In this document: one piece after another, positions 8,881 to 17,881 of the stretch
Numbering within the stretch: position 1 is the stretch's first letter
Layout of the letters: the number at the start of each line of letters is the position of its first letter
NCBI GenBank assembly: GCA_964471595.1
Contig: CAYYGN010000009.1
Location: 1 to 64,000, forward strand
DNA length: 64,000 nucleotides
DNA from: JAGNXB01 sp964471595
GTDB taxonomy: Bacteria > Bacteroidota > Bacteroidia > Chitinophagales > Saprospiraceae
Reading direction: 5' to 3'
Program-made: the position numbers and the translations under genes
The notes under the pieces: model-generated
The model's input: the letters and a program-made list of their open reading frames with translations, nothing else
What the model was told of the DNA's origin: nothing
Database searches by the model: none

Positions 8881-11028
8881 ATGGCCCAACCCAAGCGTTA
8901 CCTCGTCACCTCCGCCTTGCCCTATGCCAACGGGCCCTTGCACATAGGCCATCTGGCCGGTGCTTATCTCAATGCGGACATCTATGTGCGCTGGTTGCGC
9001 GGCATGGGCGAGGAGGTGTTGTTTGTTTGCGGTTCGGATGAACACGGAGCGGCCATTACCATCCGGGCGATGAAGGAGGGGCTGACGCCTCGTCAGATCG
9101 TCGACAAGTACCACGCTCTTTTCGAAATGACATTCCGGGAAATGGGGATCTCGTTTGACGTGTATCACCGCACTTCCGACCCTCTGCACCACCAGACATC
9201 TCAGGATTTTTTTCGTGCCCTCCATGCCAACGGAGCGTTTACGGAGAAGGAATCCGAGCAATATTTTGATCCCGCGGCTGGCGTTTTCCTGGCCGACCGT
9301 TACATCAAAGGCACCTGTCCGCACTGTGGCCATCCCGATGCCTATGGCGATCAGTGCGAGAAATGCGGCACTTCGCTCAATCCGACCGACCTGAAAGACC
9401 CGGTATCGGTGTTGAGCGGGGAGGCGCCCGTGTTGCGGCCAACCAGCCATTGGTACCTGCCCCTGGACCGCCATGAATCCTGGTTGCGCGAATGGATCCA
9501 GACCGGCCTCCTGGACGGACGTCTGCACCACGACCCTCAAACCTGGAAGGCCCATGTCCTGGGTCAATGCCGCTCCTGGCTGGAAGCTGGGTTACAGGCC
9601 CGGGCCATGACGCGCGATCTGGATTGGGGCGTGGATGTACCGCCTGAAATTGCGGGTTCAGCCGGCAAGAAGCTTTACGTATGGATGGATGCCCCCATCG
9701 GCTATATTTCGGCCACCCGTCACTGGGCACATGGGCAAGGGCAGGACTGGGAGCGCTGGTGGAAGGACCCGGACACGGCGCTCATCCATTTTATCGGCAA
9801 GGACAACATCGTTTTTCACTGTCTCATATTTCCGGCCATCCTCCGTGCGCACGGCGGATACAATCTACCCGTCAACGTGCCCGCCAACCAGTTCATGAAC
9901 CTGGAGGGCAACAAAATCTCCACCTCGCGCAACTGGGCGGTGTGGGTACACGAATTTCTCGATGATTTTCCCGGCTTGCAGGACTCCCTGCGCTACAATC
10001 TTTTGCGCAACATGCCGGAGCAGAAAGACAGCGAGTTCACCTGGAAGAATTTTCAGGAGACCCACAACTCCGAACTGGTCAACAACCTGTCCAATTTCAT
10101 CCACCGGGTCCTTACGCTGCTGCACAAATACGAAGGTGGACGATTGCCTCAGGCCTCTGAACGGACCTTTGTGTCGGGTGACGGTAGCGGAACGCCGACG
10201 ACCCTCACAGAGGAGATGCATGGGCTGGCCGAAAAGGTCCGGGCCATGGATGAACGCATCCGGACATTCCAGTTTCGGGAAGCGATGCAGTTGCTTATGG
10301 AACTTTCGATGGCCGGCAACCAGCTCCTCCAGGCCAATGAGCCCTGGGCCAGGGTCAAGGACGATCCCGAGGCCATGCGGGTCACGTTGCTGGCCGGGGC
10401 ACAATACGTGGCTCTCCTGCAGCGGCTGATGGCTCCGTTCCTGCCCTTTGGCGCCGCCCGGCTGGCGCATATGGTGCGTCCTGAAGATGAGGCGTCCGGG
10501 GCAAGTCTGCGGGTAGTCATGGAAACACTTGGCACCGGGCAACTGCTGCTGCCGTCCGGACACGTCATCGGAGAAGCGTCCCATCTGTACAGCCGGATGG
10601 CCGATGAACCGATCGAGGCCCAGATCGCGAAACTCCATGCCACCCGCGTAGAAGACGGAAACCGGGTGGCATCCGCTGAAGTGAAATATACGGCCTCCAA
10701 ACCCCCCGTCCATTACGAGGCGTTCAGCGCCATGGATCTGCGGACGGCCACTGTCCTCTCCGCCGCCAAAGTGCCCAAGGCAGACCGGCTGCTTCAGCTC
10801 GAGCTCGATCTGGGGTACGAAAAGCGGACAGTGGTTTCGGGGATCGCCGAACATTACCTGCCGGAAGAAGTCGTAGGCAGACATGTGGTGCTCCTGGCCA
10901 ATCTGGAACCCAGGGTGCTGAAAGGCATTGAATCCCGGGGCATGATCCTGATGGCGACGGCGCCTGACGGTCGTCTGGTATTTGTCTCCCCGGCGGAAGC
11001 GATGGCTGCCGGTATGGAGATCCGGTGA
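8881..11028 (+). CDS. metG: Methionyl-tRNA synthetase
   Basis: 715 residues. Class I synthetase charging tRNA-Met. The HIGH motif is at residues 21-24; a zinc knuckle (CPHCGH...CEKCG) lies near residues 146-162; the KMSKS loop reads KISTS, the normal Bacteroidota variant. The C-terminal ~110 residues are an EMAP/Trbp111-like tRNA-binding dimerisation domain. I chose ATG 8881 because the conserved start of the Rossmann fold (KRYLVTSALPYANG) follows at once; an earlier in-frame codon near 8782 would fall in the upstream terminator region. Confidence 0.97.
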   Translation: MAQPKRYLVTSALPYANGPLHIGHLAGAYLNADIYVRWLRGMGEEVLFVCGSDEHGAAITIRAMKEGLTPRQIVDKYHALFEMTFREMGISFDVYHRTSDPLHHQTSQDFFRALHANGAFTEKESEQYFDPAAGVFLADRYIKGTCPHCGHPDAYGDQCEKCGTSLNPTDLKDPVSVLSGEAPVLRPTSHWYLPLDRHESWLREWIQTGLLDGRLHHDPQTWKAHVLGQCRSWLEAGLQARAMTRDLDWGVDVPPEIAGSAGKKLYVWMDAPIGYISATRHWAHGQGQDWERWWKDPDTALIHFIGKDNIVFHCLIFPAILRAHGGYNLPVNVPANQFMNLEGNKISTSRNWAVWVHEFLDDFPGLQDSLRYNLLRNMPEQKDSEFTWKNFQETHNSELVNNLSNFIHRVLTLLHKYEGGRLPQASERTFVSGDGSGTPTTLTEEMHGLAEKVRAMDERIRTFQFREAMQLLMELSMAGNQLLQANEPWARVKDDPEAMRVTLLAGAQYVALLQRLMAPFLPFGAARLAHMVRPEDEASGASLRVVMETLGTGQLLLPSGHVIGEASHLYSRMADEPIEAQIAKLHATRVEDGNRVASAEVKYTASKPPVHYEAFSAMDLRTATVLSAAKVPKADRLLQLELDLGYEKRTVVSGIAEHYLPEEVVGRHVVLLANLEPRVLKGIESRGMILMATAPDGRLVFVSPAEAMAAGMEIR

Positions 11029-11046
11029 TATCCCCAACTTTATGCC

Positions 11047-12843
11047 ATGACCCACAACCCCGTACTGTCACCCCGGATCCGCTGGGGATTTGTCCTGCTG
11101 AGCCTGGCTGTTGCGATCCTTTGTGGCTGGCAGATGGTCCGGCTGCCCCTGTGGGGCTATTGGCCGTTGCCTTTCATGCTGGGTGTCTGGGGGGTCGGGC
11201 TGGGCTTGCTGGCCGGACGCATGATCCGCAAGCCCGAAGATCTGAAGCATCTGGGGCTATCGACCCTTAGCGGTGTGTTGCTGTGGCTGGGATTTCCGGA
11301 CATGCCGTTTACGCCGCTGCTCTTTGTGGCATTCCTGCCGTTGATGCTCATCGAAGAGGACCAGCAAAATCGCTTTGGTCGCAGATCCATCGCCCGTATG
11401 GTCTTGTACAGTTATCACGCTTTTTTTCTGTGGAATGTCCTCAGCACTTTCTGGGTGGCGAATACGGCCTTTGTGGCCGGGGTATTTGCCAATGCCGTGA
11501 ACAGCCTGCTGATGACAGTGCCGTTGGTGGCCTGGCATTGGGTGCGGCGGGCCGGTCAGGACCGCTTTCGTTGGTTGGCGCTGGTGGTGTTCTGGATGAT
11601 GTTTGAATTCAACCATCTCCATTGGGAGCTCACCTGGCCATTTCTGAGCCTCGGCAATGCTCTGGGGCAATACCCGTCCTGGGCTCAGTGGTACAGTTAT
11701 ACGGGGATATTGGGCGGAACCATTTGGTTTTTGGTGGGGAACATTTTGCTGTATCCGGTTGCGCTGGCCTGGTGGCATCGCAGAAAACCCGCTCGGATTC
11801 CTTTCCTTCAGGCGGGGTTATGGATCGCTATCCCTCTGGCAGTTTCATTGGGGATGTTTTACACCTATGAGGAGCAGGGAGATACGGTCGGGGTGGCGGT
11901 GATCCAACCCAATTACGAGCCGCACTACGAAAAATTTGAAGTGGCGGAGCGGGATCAGCTCGACCGGTTTTTGGCATTGTCCCGCCAGGTCCTGACCCCT
12001 GACACGCGCTACCTGGTGTTTCCGGAGACCACCTTTGGCGGCTTTGATTTGCGCCTCCTGGAAAACCGGCCGGAGATGCGCGCCTTCAGGGCGCTGCTCG
12101 ACAGCTTTCCGGATTGTGCCCTGATCATAGGCGTGGATCCGTTTCGTTTTCTTGCACCCGGCGAGGAAAGCCCTGCCAAGAGGCCTTATGCGAGAGGTGG
12201 CGACACCCTTTGGTGGGAAGCGTCCAATATGGCCCTGCAGGTGGTGTCCGGAGCGCCGGTGGACACCTACAACAAAGGCAAGCTGGTGCCGGGGGCGGAG
12301 ATCTTTCCCTATCGTTGGTTGCTGTTTTTCATGGAGCCTCTGGTAGACAAGCTCGGAGGCTCGCTGGCCGGTTTGAGGCGGTCGGAGGAACGCAAAGCCT
12401 TTGACCATCAAGGTCGTCGGCTTGCTCCGGTGATCTGCTATGAATCGGTGTTTGGTGCCTATTGCAACGGATATGTACGCCGGGGCGCCCAGGTATTGGC
12501 GATCATTACCAACGATGGTTGGTGGGATCAGACCCCCGGCCACCGCCAGCATCTCATGATCGGGGCCTTGCGGGCCATTGAAACCCGGCGGGATATCATC
12601 CGGTCGGCCAATACAGGTATTTCCTGCCTGATTGATCAGCGGGGAATTGTCCGCCAGCGAACCGCCTATGGAGAAACGGTGGCTTTTGCCGGTCAGGTCC
12701 GGCTCCGCGATGGAGAGACCTTTTACGTACGTTGGGGGGATTACCTGGGCCGGATGGGCGGATTTGCCGCTTTGATGGTCCTGCTGTATGCCGGTGTCGG
12801 AACGATGCGGCGCCGGCTGGCGCGAAAGGGAAGTGCGGTCTGA
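11047..12843 (+). CDS. lnt: Apolipoprotein N-acyltransferase
   Basis: 598 residues. The N-terminal half has about seven to eight membrane helices; the C-terminal half is a nitrilase-fold periplasmic domain with the expected triad: E327 (FPETTF), K410 (NKGKLVP) and C464 (ICYES). Lnt adds the third acyl chain to the N-terminal Cys of lipoproteins in the inner membrane. The protein is longer than E. coli Lnt (512), as is common in Bacteroidota. It starts 18 nt after metG and is probably co-transcribed. Many predicted lipoproteins in this window are its likely substrates. Confidence 0.94.
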   Translation: MTHNPVLSPRIRWGFVLLSLAVAILCGWQMVRLPLWGYWPLPFMLGVWGVGLGLLAGRMIRKPEDLKHLGLSTLSGVLLWLGFPDMPFTPLLFVAFLPLMLIEEDQQNRFGRRSIARMVLYSYHAFFLWNVLSTFWVANTAFVAGVFANAVNSLLMTVPLVAWHWVRRAGQDRFRWLALVVFWMMFEFNHLHWELTWPFLSLGNALGQYPSWAQWYSYTGILGGTIWFLVGNILLYPVALAWWHRRKPARIPFLQAGLWIAIPLAVSLGMFYTYEEQGDTVGVAVIQPNYEPHYEKFEVAERDQLDRFLALSRQVLTPDTRYLVFPETTFGGFDLRLLENRPEMRAFRALLDSFPDCALIIGVDPFRFLAPGEESPAKRPYARGGDTLWWEASNMALQVVSGAPVDTYNKGKLVPGAEIFPYRWLLFFMEPLVDKLGGSLAGLRRSEERKAFDHQGRRLAPVICYESVFGAYCNGYVRRGAQVLAIITNDGWWDQTPGHRQHLMIGALRAIETRRDIIRSANTGISCLIDQRGIVRQRTAYGETVAFAGQVRLRDGETFYVRWGDYLGRMGGFAALMVLLYAGVGTMRRRLARKGSAV

Positions 12844-12860
12844 AGAACCGGCCCGCTCCA

Positions 12861-12892
12861 TTTGGGCGAATGAAGCGGAACCCCTACATTTA
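12861..12892 (+). promoter_or_regulatory. Promoter for the 43-residue membrane peptide gene
   Basis: TTTG at 12861-12864, 20-nt spacer, TACATTTA (TAnnTTTr) at 12885-12892, 21 nt ahead of the start at 12914. Confidence 0.5.
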
Positions 12893-12913
12893 ACCCGTCA
12901 AACATTCTCCGTC

Positions 12914-13045
12914 ATGTCCAAGCGCAAAGAGCGTATCGCCCTCAAGGATCAACGCGATTTCAAAAAGTTTCTGACGACCGTGGGCATTATCGTCATCGTG
13001 CTCCTTATCGTGGTTTACCTGATCTTCCAGGGTATTGCCCGGTAA
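12914..13045 (+). CDS. 43-residue single-pass membrane peptide
   Basis: A 132-nt frame with its own promoter. The product has a very basic N-terminal third (MSKRKERIALKDQRDFKKF) and one hydrophobic helix (about residues 20-40). No function is known to me. Short basic single-helix proteins of this type recur in Bacteroidota genomes as uncharacterised genes. The frame is open further upstream, but the ATG at 12914 follows the promoter and separates it from lnt. The convergent esterase ends 6 nt downstream. Confidence 0.65.
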   Translation: MSKRKERIALKDQRDFKKFLTTVGIIVIVLLIVVYLIFQGIAR

Positions 13046-13051
13046 ACCGTT

Positions 13052-14395
13052 TCAGGGGCTGATAATGACCTTGTGAATCCCGTGGCCGAAGGCATGGGAT
13101 ACATGCAGATAATACACGCCCGGGCCTTCATCCCTCAGGTCCACGGGCAGCCGGTGACCGGTCATGGTCGTTAGGGTACGGACAGGTTTGCCGCCCCAGT
13201 CAAAAACCGTCACCTGGACCGGTCCGTCAAATGCCGCAGCCGGAATTTCCACAAAAAAAAGGCCATTGGAAGGCACCGGATAGACCCGGGTGTCCACCCC
13301 TGTCTTTGGATGGGTTGTGGAAACCGGAATGCCCAGTTCGTCGCAATCATTGACGGCCCAGATGTCCTGATTGAAACCGGATTGACATTCGCCGCATAAA
13401 ATCCTTTTGATGAAGCAACTGGAACGGGCAACGACGGTAGAAGTGGGGAAGGAGCAGTGGTTGAGGCTGAGGGGGCGGAGATTGAGTTCCGAGCAGGTGC
13501 CGTTGGCACCCCATTGGGTGTGGAGGGATTGGGAGCCCCAGGAGGGAAAAAATGCCTGGCAATCCAGGCAATTGAGAACGCGGCCGGCGCCGGGGGGTAC
13601 CACGCAGTCGGCGTCATCATGGAAATGAATGACGGGCAACGCGGGAATACTGTCGGGCAGGTTGGCCCGGACCGAGGCGCCACAATGGTTGATCAGGCCG
13701 CGCAGCGTGTATGAGGCTTCCAGGTCATTGACCCCCTGGTCGAGCGGGCCAATCAGTCCTGAACAGGTGGGGCAAAAAGTGTCGGCGGCGGGTTGGTCGA
13801 GGAAGGCCGACTGGATGGCCGTCAGGCTGCCGGCGCTGACGCCGCCGAGAAAAAAGGCCGCCGTGTCAATGCCGAGAGATTCAGCGTGGAAGGCGGCGTA
13901 ACGCAAAGCGGCCCGGGCATCCTGGACGGCGCGGTAGGCGGCTACACGGAGTTTGGAGGCCTGTGGGCCACAGAGGAGACAAAGCAGCAGAGGATTGCCC
14001 GGATCGCAGTCCCATCCCAGGCGGTAGCTCATGGTGGCGGTCACAAATCCGCGGCTGGCCAGCCCTTCGCACAAGGCAGTGAGTTCCTGTCTGTTTCCAC
14101 CCAGGAAGGCGCCTCCGTGGATCAGGAGCAGGAAAGGCCTTTTGTCGAGGGGATCAACCGCCGGGTCGGGCATGTGGATATCCATCCGCAGTGTATCAAT
14201 AGAGGCGGATGGCCATCGTGGGGCCTGGCCATAAACGACGTCCGGGATGCTGATGATTTCTGACGTCGCGAAATAGGGCTCCTGCGCAAAGCGTCCCTGG
14301 AGGCAGTAGGGGGTGGGTTGGGCAACAAGATTTTGGCTTGTAAAAAGCCAAAATATGGAAAGAAGCAAGGTAATAAGGCGAAATGAGCGATTCAT
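13052..14395 (-). CDS. Secreted alpha/beta-hydrolase (esterase) with T9SS type A sorting domain
   Basis: 447 residues. A signal peptide (about 1-25, ending VAQ) precedes a carboxylesterase/hormone-sensitive-lipase-like fold: the oxyanion motif HGGAF (about 92-96), the nucleophile elbow GGVSAGS (about 185-191) and an HDDAD acid/His region. The last ~80 residues (from about YPVPSNGLF) form the beta-sandwich T9SS type A domain that directs outer-membrane translocation and is usually cleaved. Substrate unknown; a short-chain acyl or feruloyl-type ester is possible. It appears monocistronic; a -7-like TACCTTGG with one mismatch precedes the start. Confidence 0.87.
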   Translation of the reverse strand: MNRSFRLITLLLSIFWLFTSQNLVAQPTPYCLQGRFAQEPYFATSEIISIPDVVYGQAPRWPSASIDTLRMDIHMPDPAVDPLDKRPFLLLIHGGAFLGGNRQELTALCEGLASRGFVTATMSYRLGWDCDPGNPLLLCLLCGPQASKLRVAAYRAVQDARAALRYAAFHAESLGIDTAAFFLGGVSAGSLTAIQSAFLDQPAADTFCPTCSGLIGPLDQGVNDLEASYTLRGLINHCGASVRANLPDSIPALPVIHFHDDADCVVPPGAGRVLNCLDCQAFFPSWGSQSLHTQWGANGTCSELNLRPLSLNHCSFPTSTVVARSSCFIKRILCGECQSGFNQDIWAVNDCDELGIPVSTTHPKTGVDTRVYPVPSNGLFFVEIPAAAFDGPVQVTVFDWGGKPVRTLTTMTGHRLPVDLRDEGPGVYYLHVSHAFGHGIHKVIISP

Positions 14396-14783
14396 GGGTC
14401 CAAGGTAACAAGTCGTACATAAAACATATGGCGGACAATGTCATATTTGACTTACATAAATGGATATTCCTTTTCAATGAGTCATATGAGTCCGGGCATG
14501 AAAAATTATGGATCAGATAGGTTGGGCGGTCATGATTCCCGGGATGGATTAATTGGAAGCAATTTTAAGATATCATAAGTTCCAGTTACAACTTGGAAAA
14601 GAATGGAATATTTACATGCATAAATGAATTTGAAATGCTTGACTGATTAATGAATCGGTATAAGGTTGAGGCGTCATCCCGTTACTTCTGGAGGATGGAT
14701 AATATGATTGATTTAATTGACGGATCCCCACCTCTTCATGGTGTATCCACGGATGGAACATCAAAACCATGTGAACGGGATCG
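14396..14783. other. 388-nt AT-rich intergenic region
   Basis: Lies between the esterase start and the stop of the downstream membrane gene, both on the minus strand. It is visibly AT-rich and holds no frame I can defend; a plus-strand frame beginning at 14650 runs into the antisense of the membrane gene and looks spurious. It must contain the esterase promoter (candidate TACCTTGG immediately before 14395, one mismatch). No strong terminator hairpin was seen. Confidence 0.5.
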
Positions 14784-15500
14784 CTATCCCTTGGGAATGG
14801 GTCGTGTCGCGGGAGGAAGTTTTGAAGAGGCTCTTCTAAACCATTTGATTCCCACCAGAATTGGAATTACAGCTGCACCCAGCAGAGCTATAATAAAGAC
14901 TATATTATTATTCGCAACGCAACCTATCCCGCATGCCACAAAAGTAAGTCCTATGAAAAGCAATATCATTGTGAATACGATCAAAAGAATAAGACGAACT
15001 CTGTTTGTGCTATTGGAGATTCCGGTGTTTTTATAGTCAAATGAGGAGTGTGTTATAAGTGATAGAAAATTCTTGAATTCCTGGAGCGGTTTCTCTCTCT
15101 CTGTGGGATTGTAGGAAAAATTGTCGGGGTTATGTCCATTCAAAGCAGTAAATTTGGCAAATTTGGAAATATCTGGAGCAAGAGCTGCATGCATGGCTTG
15201 ATTGCCTAGCGCAATAGAAAAGTAAATCTGAAGAATGGTCATGATGCTGATACAAAATCGTTCGCGAATATATTGACGTCTCCAAAAGGAGTGTTTGGCA
15301 TGCCGAATGGGAGCCGCTAACCATGTGATTATGAAAAATGACACGGCAATAGTAGACCATTTTGATGGAATATGAATATTCTGTTCAGCAGTATATATTC
15401 CAAGGTATCCGGCACAACCTATTAGTCCTATATGGAAGATGATCACAAGCAGTCGTGCAAAAGTTGGCTTCCTTGCGGCCCATCTGGAAATTGATTTCAT
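14784..15500 (-). CDS. Unknown polytopic membrane protein, paralogue 1
   Basis: 238 residues with about five hydrophobic segments: near residues 15-38, 47-66, 83-103, then a polar central region (about 105-168), then two C-terminal helices (169-195 and 200-220). It is clearly a paralogue of the product of 15627-16361: both start MKSIS and share GYLGI, APIR, a basic stretch before a C/I-SIMTI or CLMTI helix, a Cys-Gly-x-Gly-Cys-like motif (ACGIGC; ACAVGC) and a final IPI(L/V)(V/I)GI segment. I do not recognise the family. It is the last gene of the minus-strand run that starts with the FAS-like genes, 126 nt after its paralogue. Confidence 0.75.
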   Translation of the reverse strand: MKSISRWAARKPTFARLLVIIFHIGLIGCAGYLGIYTAEQNIHIPSKWSTIAVSFFIITWLAAPIRHAKHSFWRRQYIRERFCISIMTILQIYFSIALGNQAMHAALAPDISKFAKFTALNGHNPDNFSYNPTEREKPLQEFKNFLSLITHSSFDYKNTGISNSTNRVRLILLIVFTMILLFIGLTFVACGIGCVANNNIVFIIALLGAAVIPILVGIKWFRRASSKLPPATRPIPKG

Positions 15501-15626
15501 AATAAAATTCTTTTTAGTTTGTTTGGCAAGTAAATGTCACTTTCTAAATACAGCATTAAAGAAAGCAGGAATAATCGCCATGAGCCAATTTGTGAATTGG
15601 CGTAGGTTTGTATTATTTACAATTGA

Positions 15627-16361
15627 TTATTGACGTCGTGGTTGGTAAGTGCTGGAACGTTTTAATGTAATTTTTCTGGTCCACAGGATTCCAATGACTA
15701 TCGGAATGATGATGGCTCCGAAAAACAAAGTCGCATTTAGTGCCGTATTCATGCTGGAACAACCTACAGCACAAGCCAAAACCAATAATGCAAAAGATAG
15801 GGCAACCATCAACCATATTATTGTTCTTTTCTTTTTATTAATTGAATTATCTGATGATAGATCTTTTGTGTCAACTTCATTTTTCATTTTCAATACAATA
15901 GATTTGTAAATATGTGAGATTCCTCCCATAATTCCATTATCTTTAATAATATTTATCATAGGGGAGTGTTGAATTTTATTGTCGGGTGCATGGGAATACA
16001 ATGCAGTCTTAACCACCATGACAATTTCGGCTTCAGAATGAGAAACATCTGCAGCCAATTGGTAATTCCATAAGTATGAAAACGCCATCCCCGTGATTGT
16101 CATAAGACAGATGTAAATTTTCTCCTTCAGGAAGTTGGATTTCCACAAGTGGTATCGTGATCGACGAATCGGGGCCATTAGTAAAATGATGAGGAATATA
16201 CCTGGTAATATGTAGTTGATGCAATCAGGGATGACTACTTGTTCAAGAATGCCCAAAATGCCCAAATACCCGGAAAGAAAGTTCAACATGATATGAATCA
16301 CGATGATTAGCATCCATGATGTTTTCGGGTGACGGTATGCCCATAATGAGATTGATTTCAT
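15627..16361 (-). CDS. Unknown polytopic membrane protein, paralogue 2
   Basis: 244 residues. The start at 16361 is chosen because it gives the same MKSIS beginning as the paralogue; a longer frame up to 16487 would overlap the ketoreductase gene. It has three N-terminal helices, a polar charged centre (about 110-190, rich in Lys/Asp) and two C-terminal helices. The first base is only 22 nt after the ketoreductase stop, so co-transcription with the FAS-like genes is likely. The line at 15781 is about 28% GC by hand count, far below neighbours. No enzymatic motif is visible. Confidence 0.75.
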   Translation of the reverse strand: MKSISLWAYRHPKTSWMLIIVIHIMLNFLSGYLGILGILEQVVIPDCINYILPGIFLIILLMAPIRRSRYHLWKSNFLKEKIYICLMTITGMAFSYLWNYQLAADVSHSEAEIVMVVKTALYSHAPDNKIQHSPMINIIKDNGIMGGISHIYKSIVLKMKNEVDTKDLSSDNSINKKKRTIIWLMVALSFALLVLACAVGCSSMNTALNATLFFGAIIIPIVIGILWTRKITLKRSSTYQPRRQ

Positions 16362-16383
16362 TTCATGGTAATTGAAAGTGTTG

Positions 16384-17127
16384 TCAATACAGTCCACCAC
16401 ATACCGGCAGGGACTGACCAGTGATATAAGATGCGTAATCCGAACACAGGAACAGGGCAGACATGGCAACATCCTCTGGAGTACCATATCGTCCTAGAGG
16501 TATTCGGGTGAGAAGGTTCGTTCCATGGCTGGTTCTAAGGTTCTGACTCATGGCAGTGTCGATGATGCCGGGCAAAAGTGCGTTACAACGTACATTACAG
16601 GGACCGCCAATCCTTGCGGATTCCTGCATCAGTTGAAGGGAAGCTTCCTTGGCAGCGGCGTAATTGGTTTGGCCGGCATTGCCGTGGATGGCAGAAATTG
16701 AACTGATCCACAGGATCGCACCCCTCTTTCGTTGCATCATGCCTGGCAGGAATTCTTTGACGAATCTACGGTGTAATTCAAAATTGACCAGGATTACTTC
16801 CTCCCAAGCGGATTCATCCATACCTGGCAGTAGTGCGTCCCGTATCATTCCTGCATTGAGTACGAGCACATCCGGAAAACCTGTAGTTTCCTTGATTCGT
16901 TCGATCAGGGATTGAATACCTTCGTTATGGCTAGTACTTTGGGAGAATGCATATGTCTTTTTACGCTGATTTTGTAACTCTTTTTGAAGAGCAAGGGCAG
17001 CGCCTTGGGAATGTTGGTACGTGAATGAGACGGTAGCATCGACAGCCGCGAAGGCTCTTACCAATGCTTCTCCGATGCCTTTCGCTCCGCCTGTTATCAA
17101 GGCGTGTCTTCCTTTCAGTCCGTCCAT
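16384..17127 (-). CDS. 3-ketoacyl-ACP reductase, FabG-like SDR
   Basis: 247 residues, classical short-chain dehydrogenase. The cofactor motif TGGAKGIG is at 12-19, NAG at 91-93, and the catalytic Ser/Tyr/Lys are about S143, Y156 and K160 (YAAAK). This is the ketoreductase step: 3-ketoacyl-ACP to 3-hydroxyacyl-ACP with NADPH. It follows the enoyl-reductase gene with a 1-nt gap, inside an operon that also encodes a ketosynthase, ACP and dehydratase, so it is likely dedicated to that pathway rather than being the housekeeping FabG. Confidence 0.87.
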   Translation of the reverse strand: MDGLKGRHALITGGAKGIGEALVRAFAAVDATVSFTYQHSQGAALALQKELQNQRKKTYAFSQSTSHNEGIQSLIERIKETTGFPDVLVLNAGMIRDALLPGMDESAWEEVILVNFELHRRFVKEFLPGMMQRKRGAILWISSISAIHGNAGQTNYAAAKEASLQLMQESARIGGPCNVRCNALLPGIIDTAMSQNLRTSHGTNLLTRIPLGRYGTPEDVAMSALFLCSDYASYITGQSLPVCGGLY

Positions 17128-17128
17128 G

Positions 17129-17881
17129 TCAAGTCAAGCAAAAGCCACCGTCTACAATCAGGTGTTGTCCATAGACCCAGGGAGCTTGCGTGAGAAGGAA
17201 GATGACAGCCTTGGCTACATCCTCAGCAGTGCCCAGCCTGCCTGCCGGTGTGCGTTTGAGAGTTTCATTAATGAGGATATCAATATCCGGGAAGGGAGGT
17301 AGGTGTTCTTGATCGAGTAAGCCGGCAATCACACCATTAACACGAATCCCTTTGTTGGCCAATTCCACCGCTAAGTACCGTACTGTCGTTTCCAGTGCGC
17401 TCTTGGCCACACCCAGTGCGCCATAATTCATGTTGAATCGTTGACTTCCGGTACTTGAGACGGCGACGACGGCTCCACCTTGCATCATGAGGGGGAGCAC
17501 ATATTGCATGATGCCCAGAAAAGAACGAGTGCTTACTTGGAGAGTCAAATCCCATTGATTGGCCTTGACTTGAATAAGAGGCTTGAAAGCGGTAATGGCT
17601 GCGCAATGGACCATATAATCCAAACGTGATGTCAGACGACGCAATTCAGCAGCCATATCCCGTACCTCTTCCACATGGACCAGATTGTACCGGAGTGGCG
17701 ATATCCTGACTCCTGTTGGCGCCAACTCTGCCGCTAATTCCTGGAATGCTTCGTCGTTTTGATGATAGTGTATAAATAGTGTGTCAACATATTCCGATGC
17801 GAGAAGCCGGCAGACGGCACGTCCAACGCCCCGACTACCTCCGGTTATCAAGGCTGTCCGGGATTCAGGGAGCTTAGTCAT
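17129..17881 (-). CDS. FabL-type enoyl-ACP reductase (SDR with YX6K)
   Basis: 250 residues. TGGSRGVG at 13-20 binds the cofactor. Instead of the classical YxxxK it has Y153-x6-K160 (NYGALGVAK), the signature of enoyl-ACP reductases; the flanking SSTGSQRF and the later VELANKGIRVNGV resemble Bacillus FabL more than FabI. The predicted role is reduction of trans-2-enoyl-ACP to saturated acyl-ACP. It overlaps the ACP gene end by 8 nt and is 1 nt from the ketoreductase gene, so translation is coupled. The FabL assignment is from memory of the family; FabI cannot be excluded without alignment. Confidence 0.78.
   Translation of the reverse strand: MTKLPESRTALITGGSRGVGRAVCRLLASEYVDTLFIHYHQNDEAFQELAAELAPTGVRISPLRYNLVHVEEVRDMAAELRRLTSRLDYMVHCAAITAFKPLIQVKANQWDLTLQVSTRSFLGIMQYVLPLMMQGGAVVAVSSTGSQRFNMNYGALGVAKSALETTVRYLAVELANKGIRVNGVIAGLLDQEHLPPFPDIDILINETLKRTPAGRLGTAEDVAKAVIFLLTQAPWVYGQHLIVDGGFCLT

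Noticed and set aside
14650..15036. 128-codon plus-strand frame in the AT-rich region
   Set aside because: Its second half is antisense to a paralogous membrane protein supported by homology to its neighbour; no promoter or motif.
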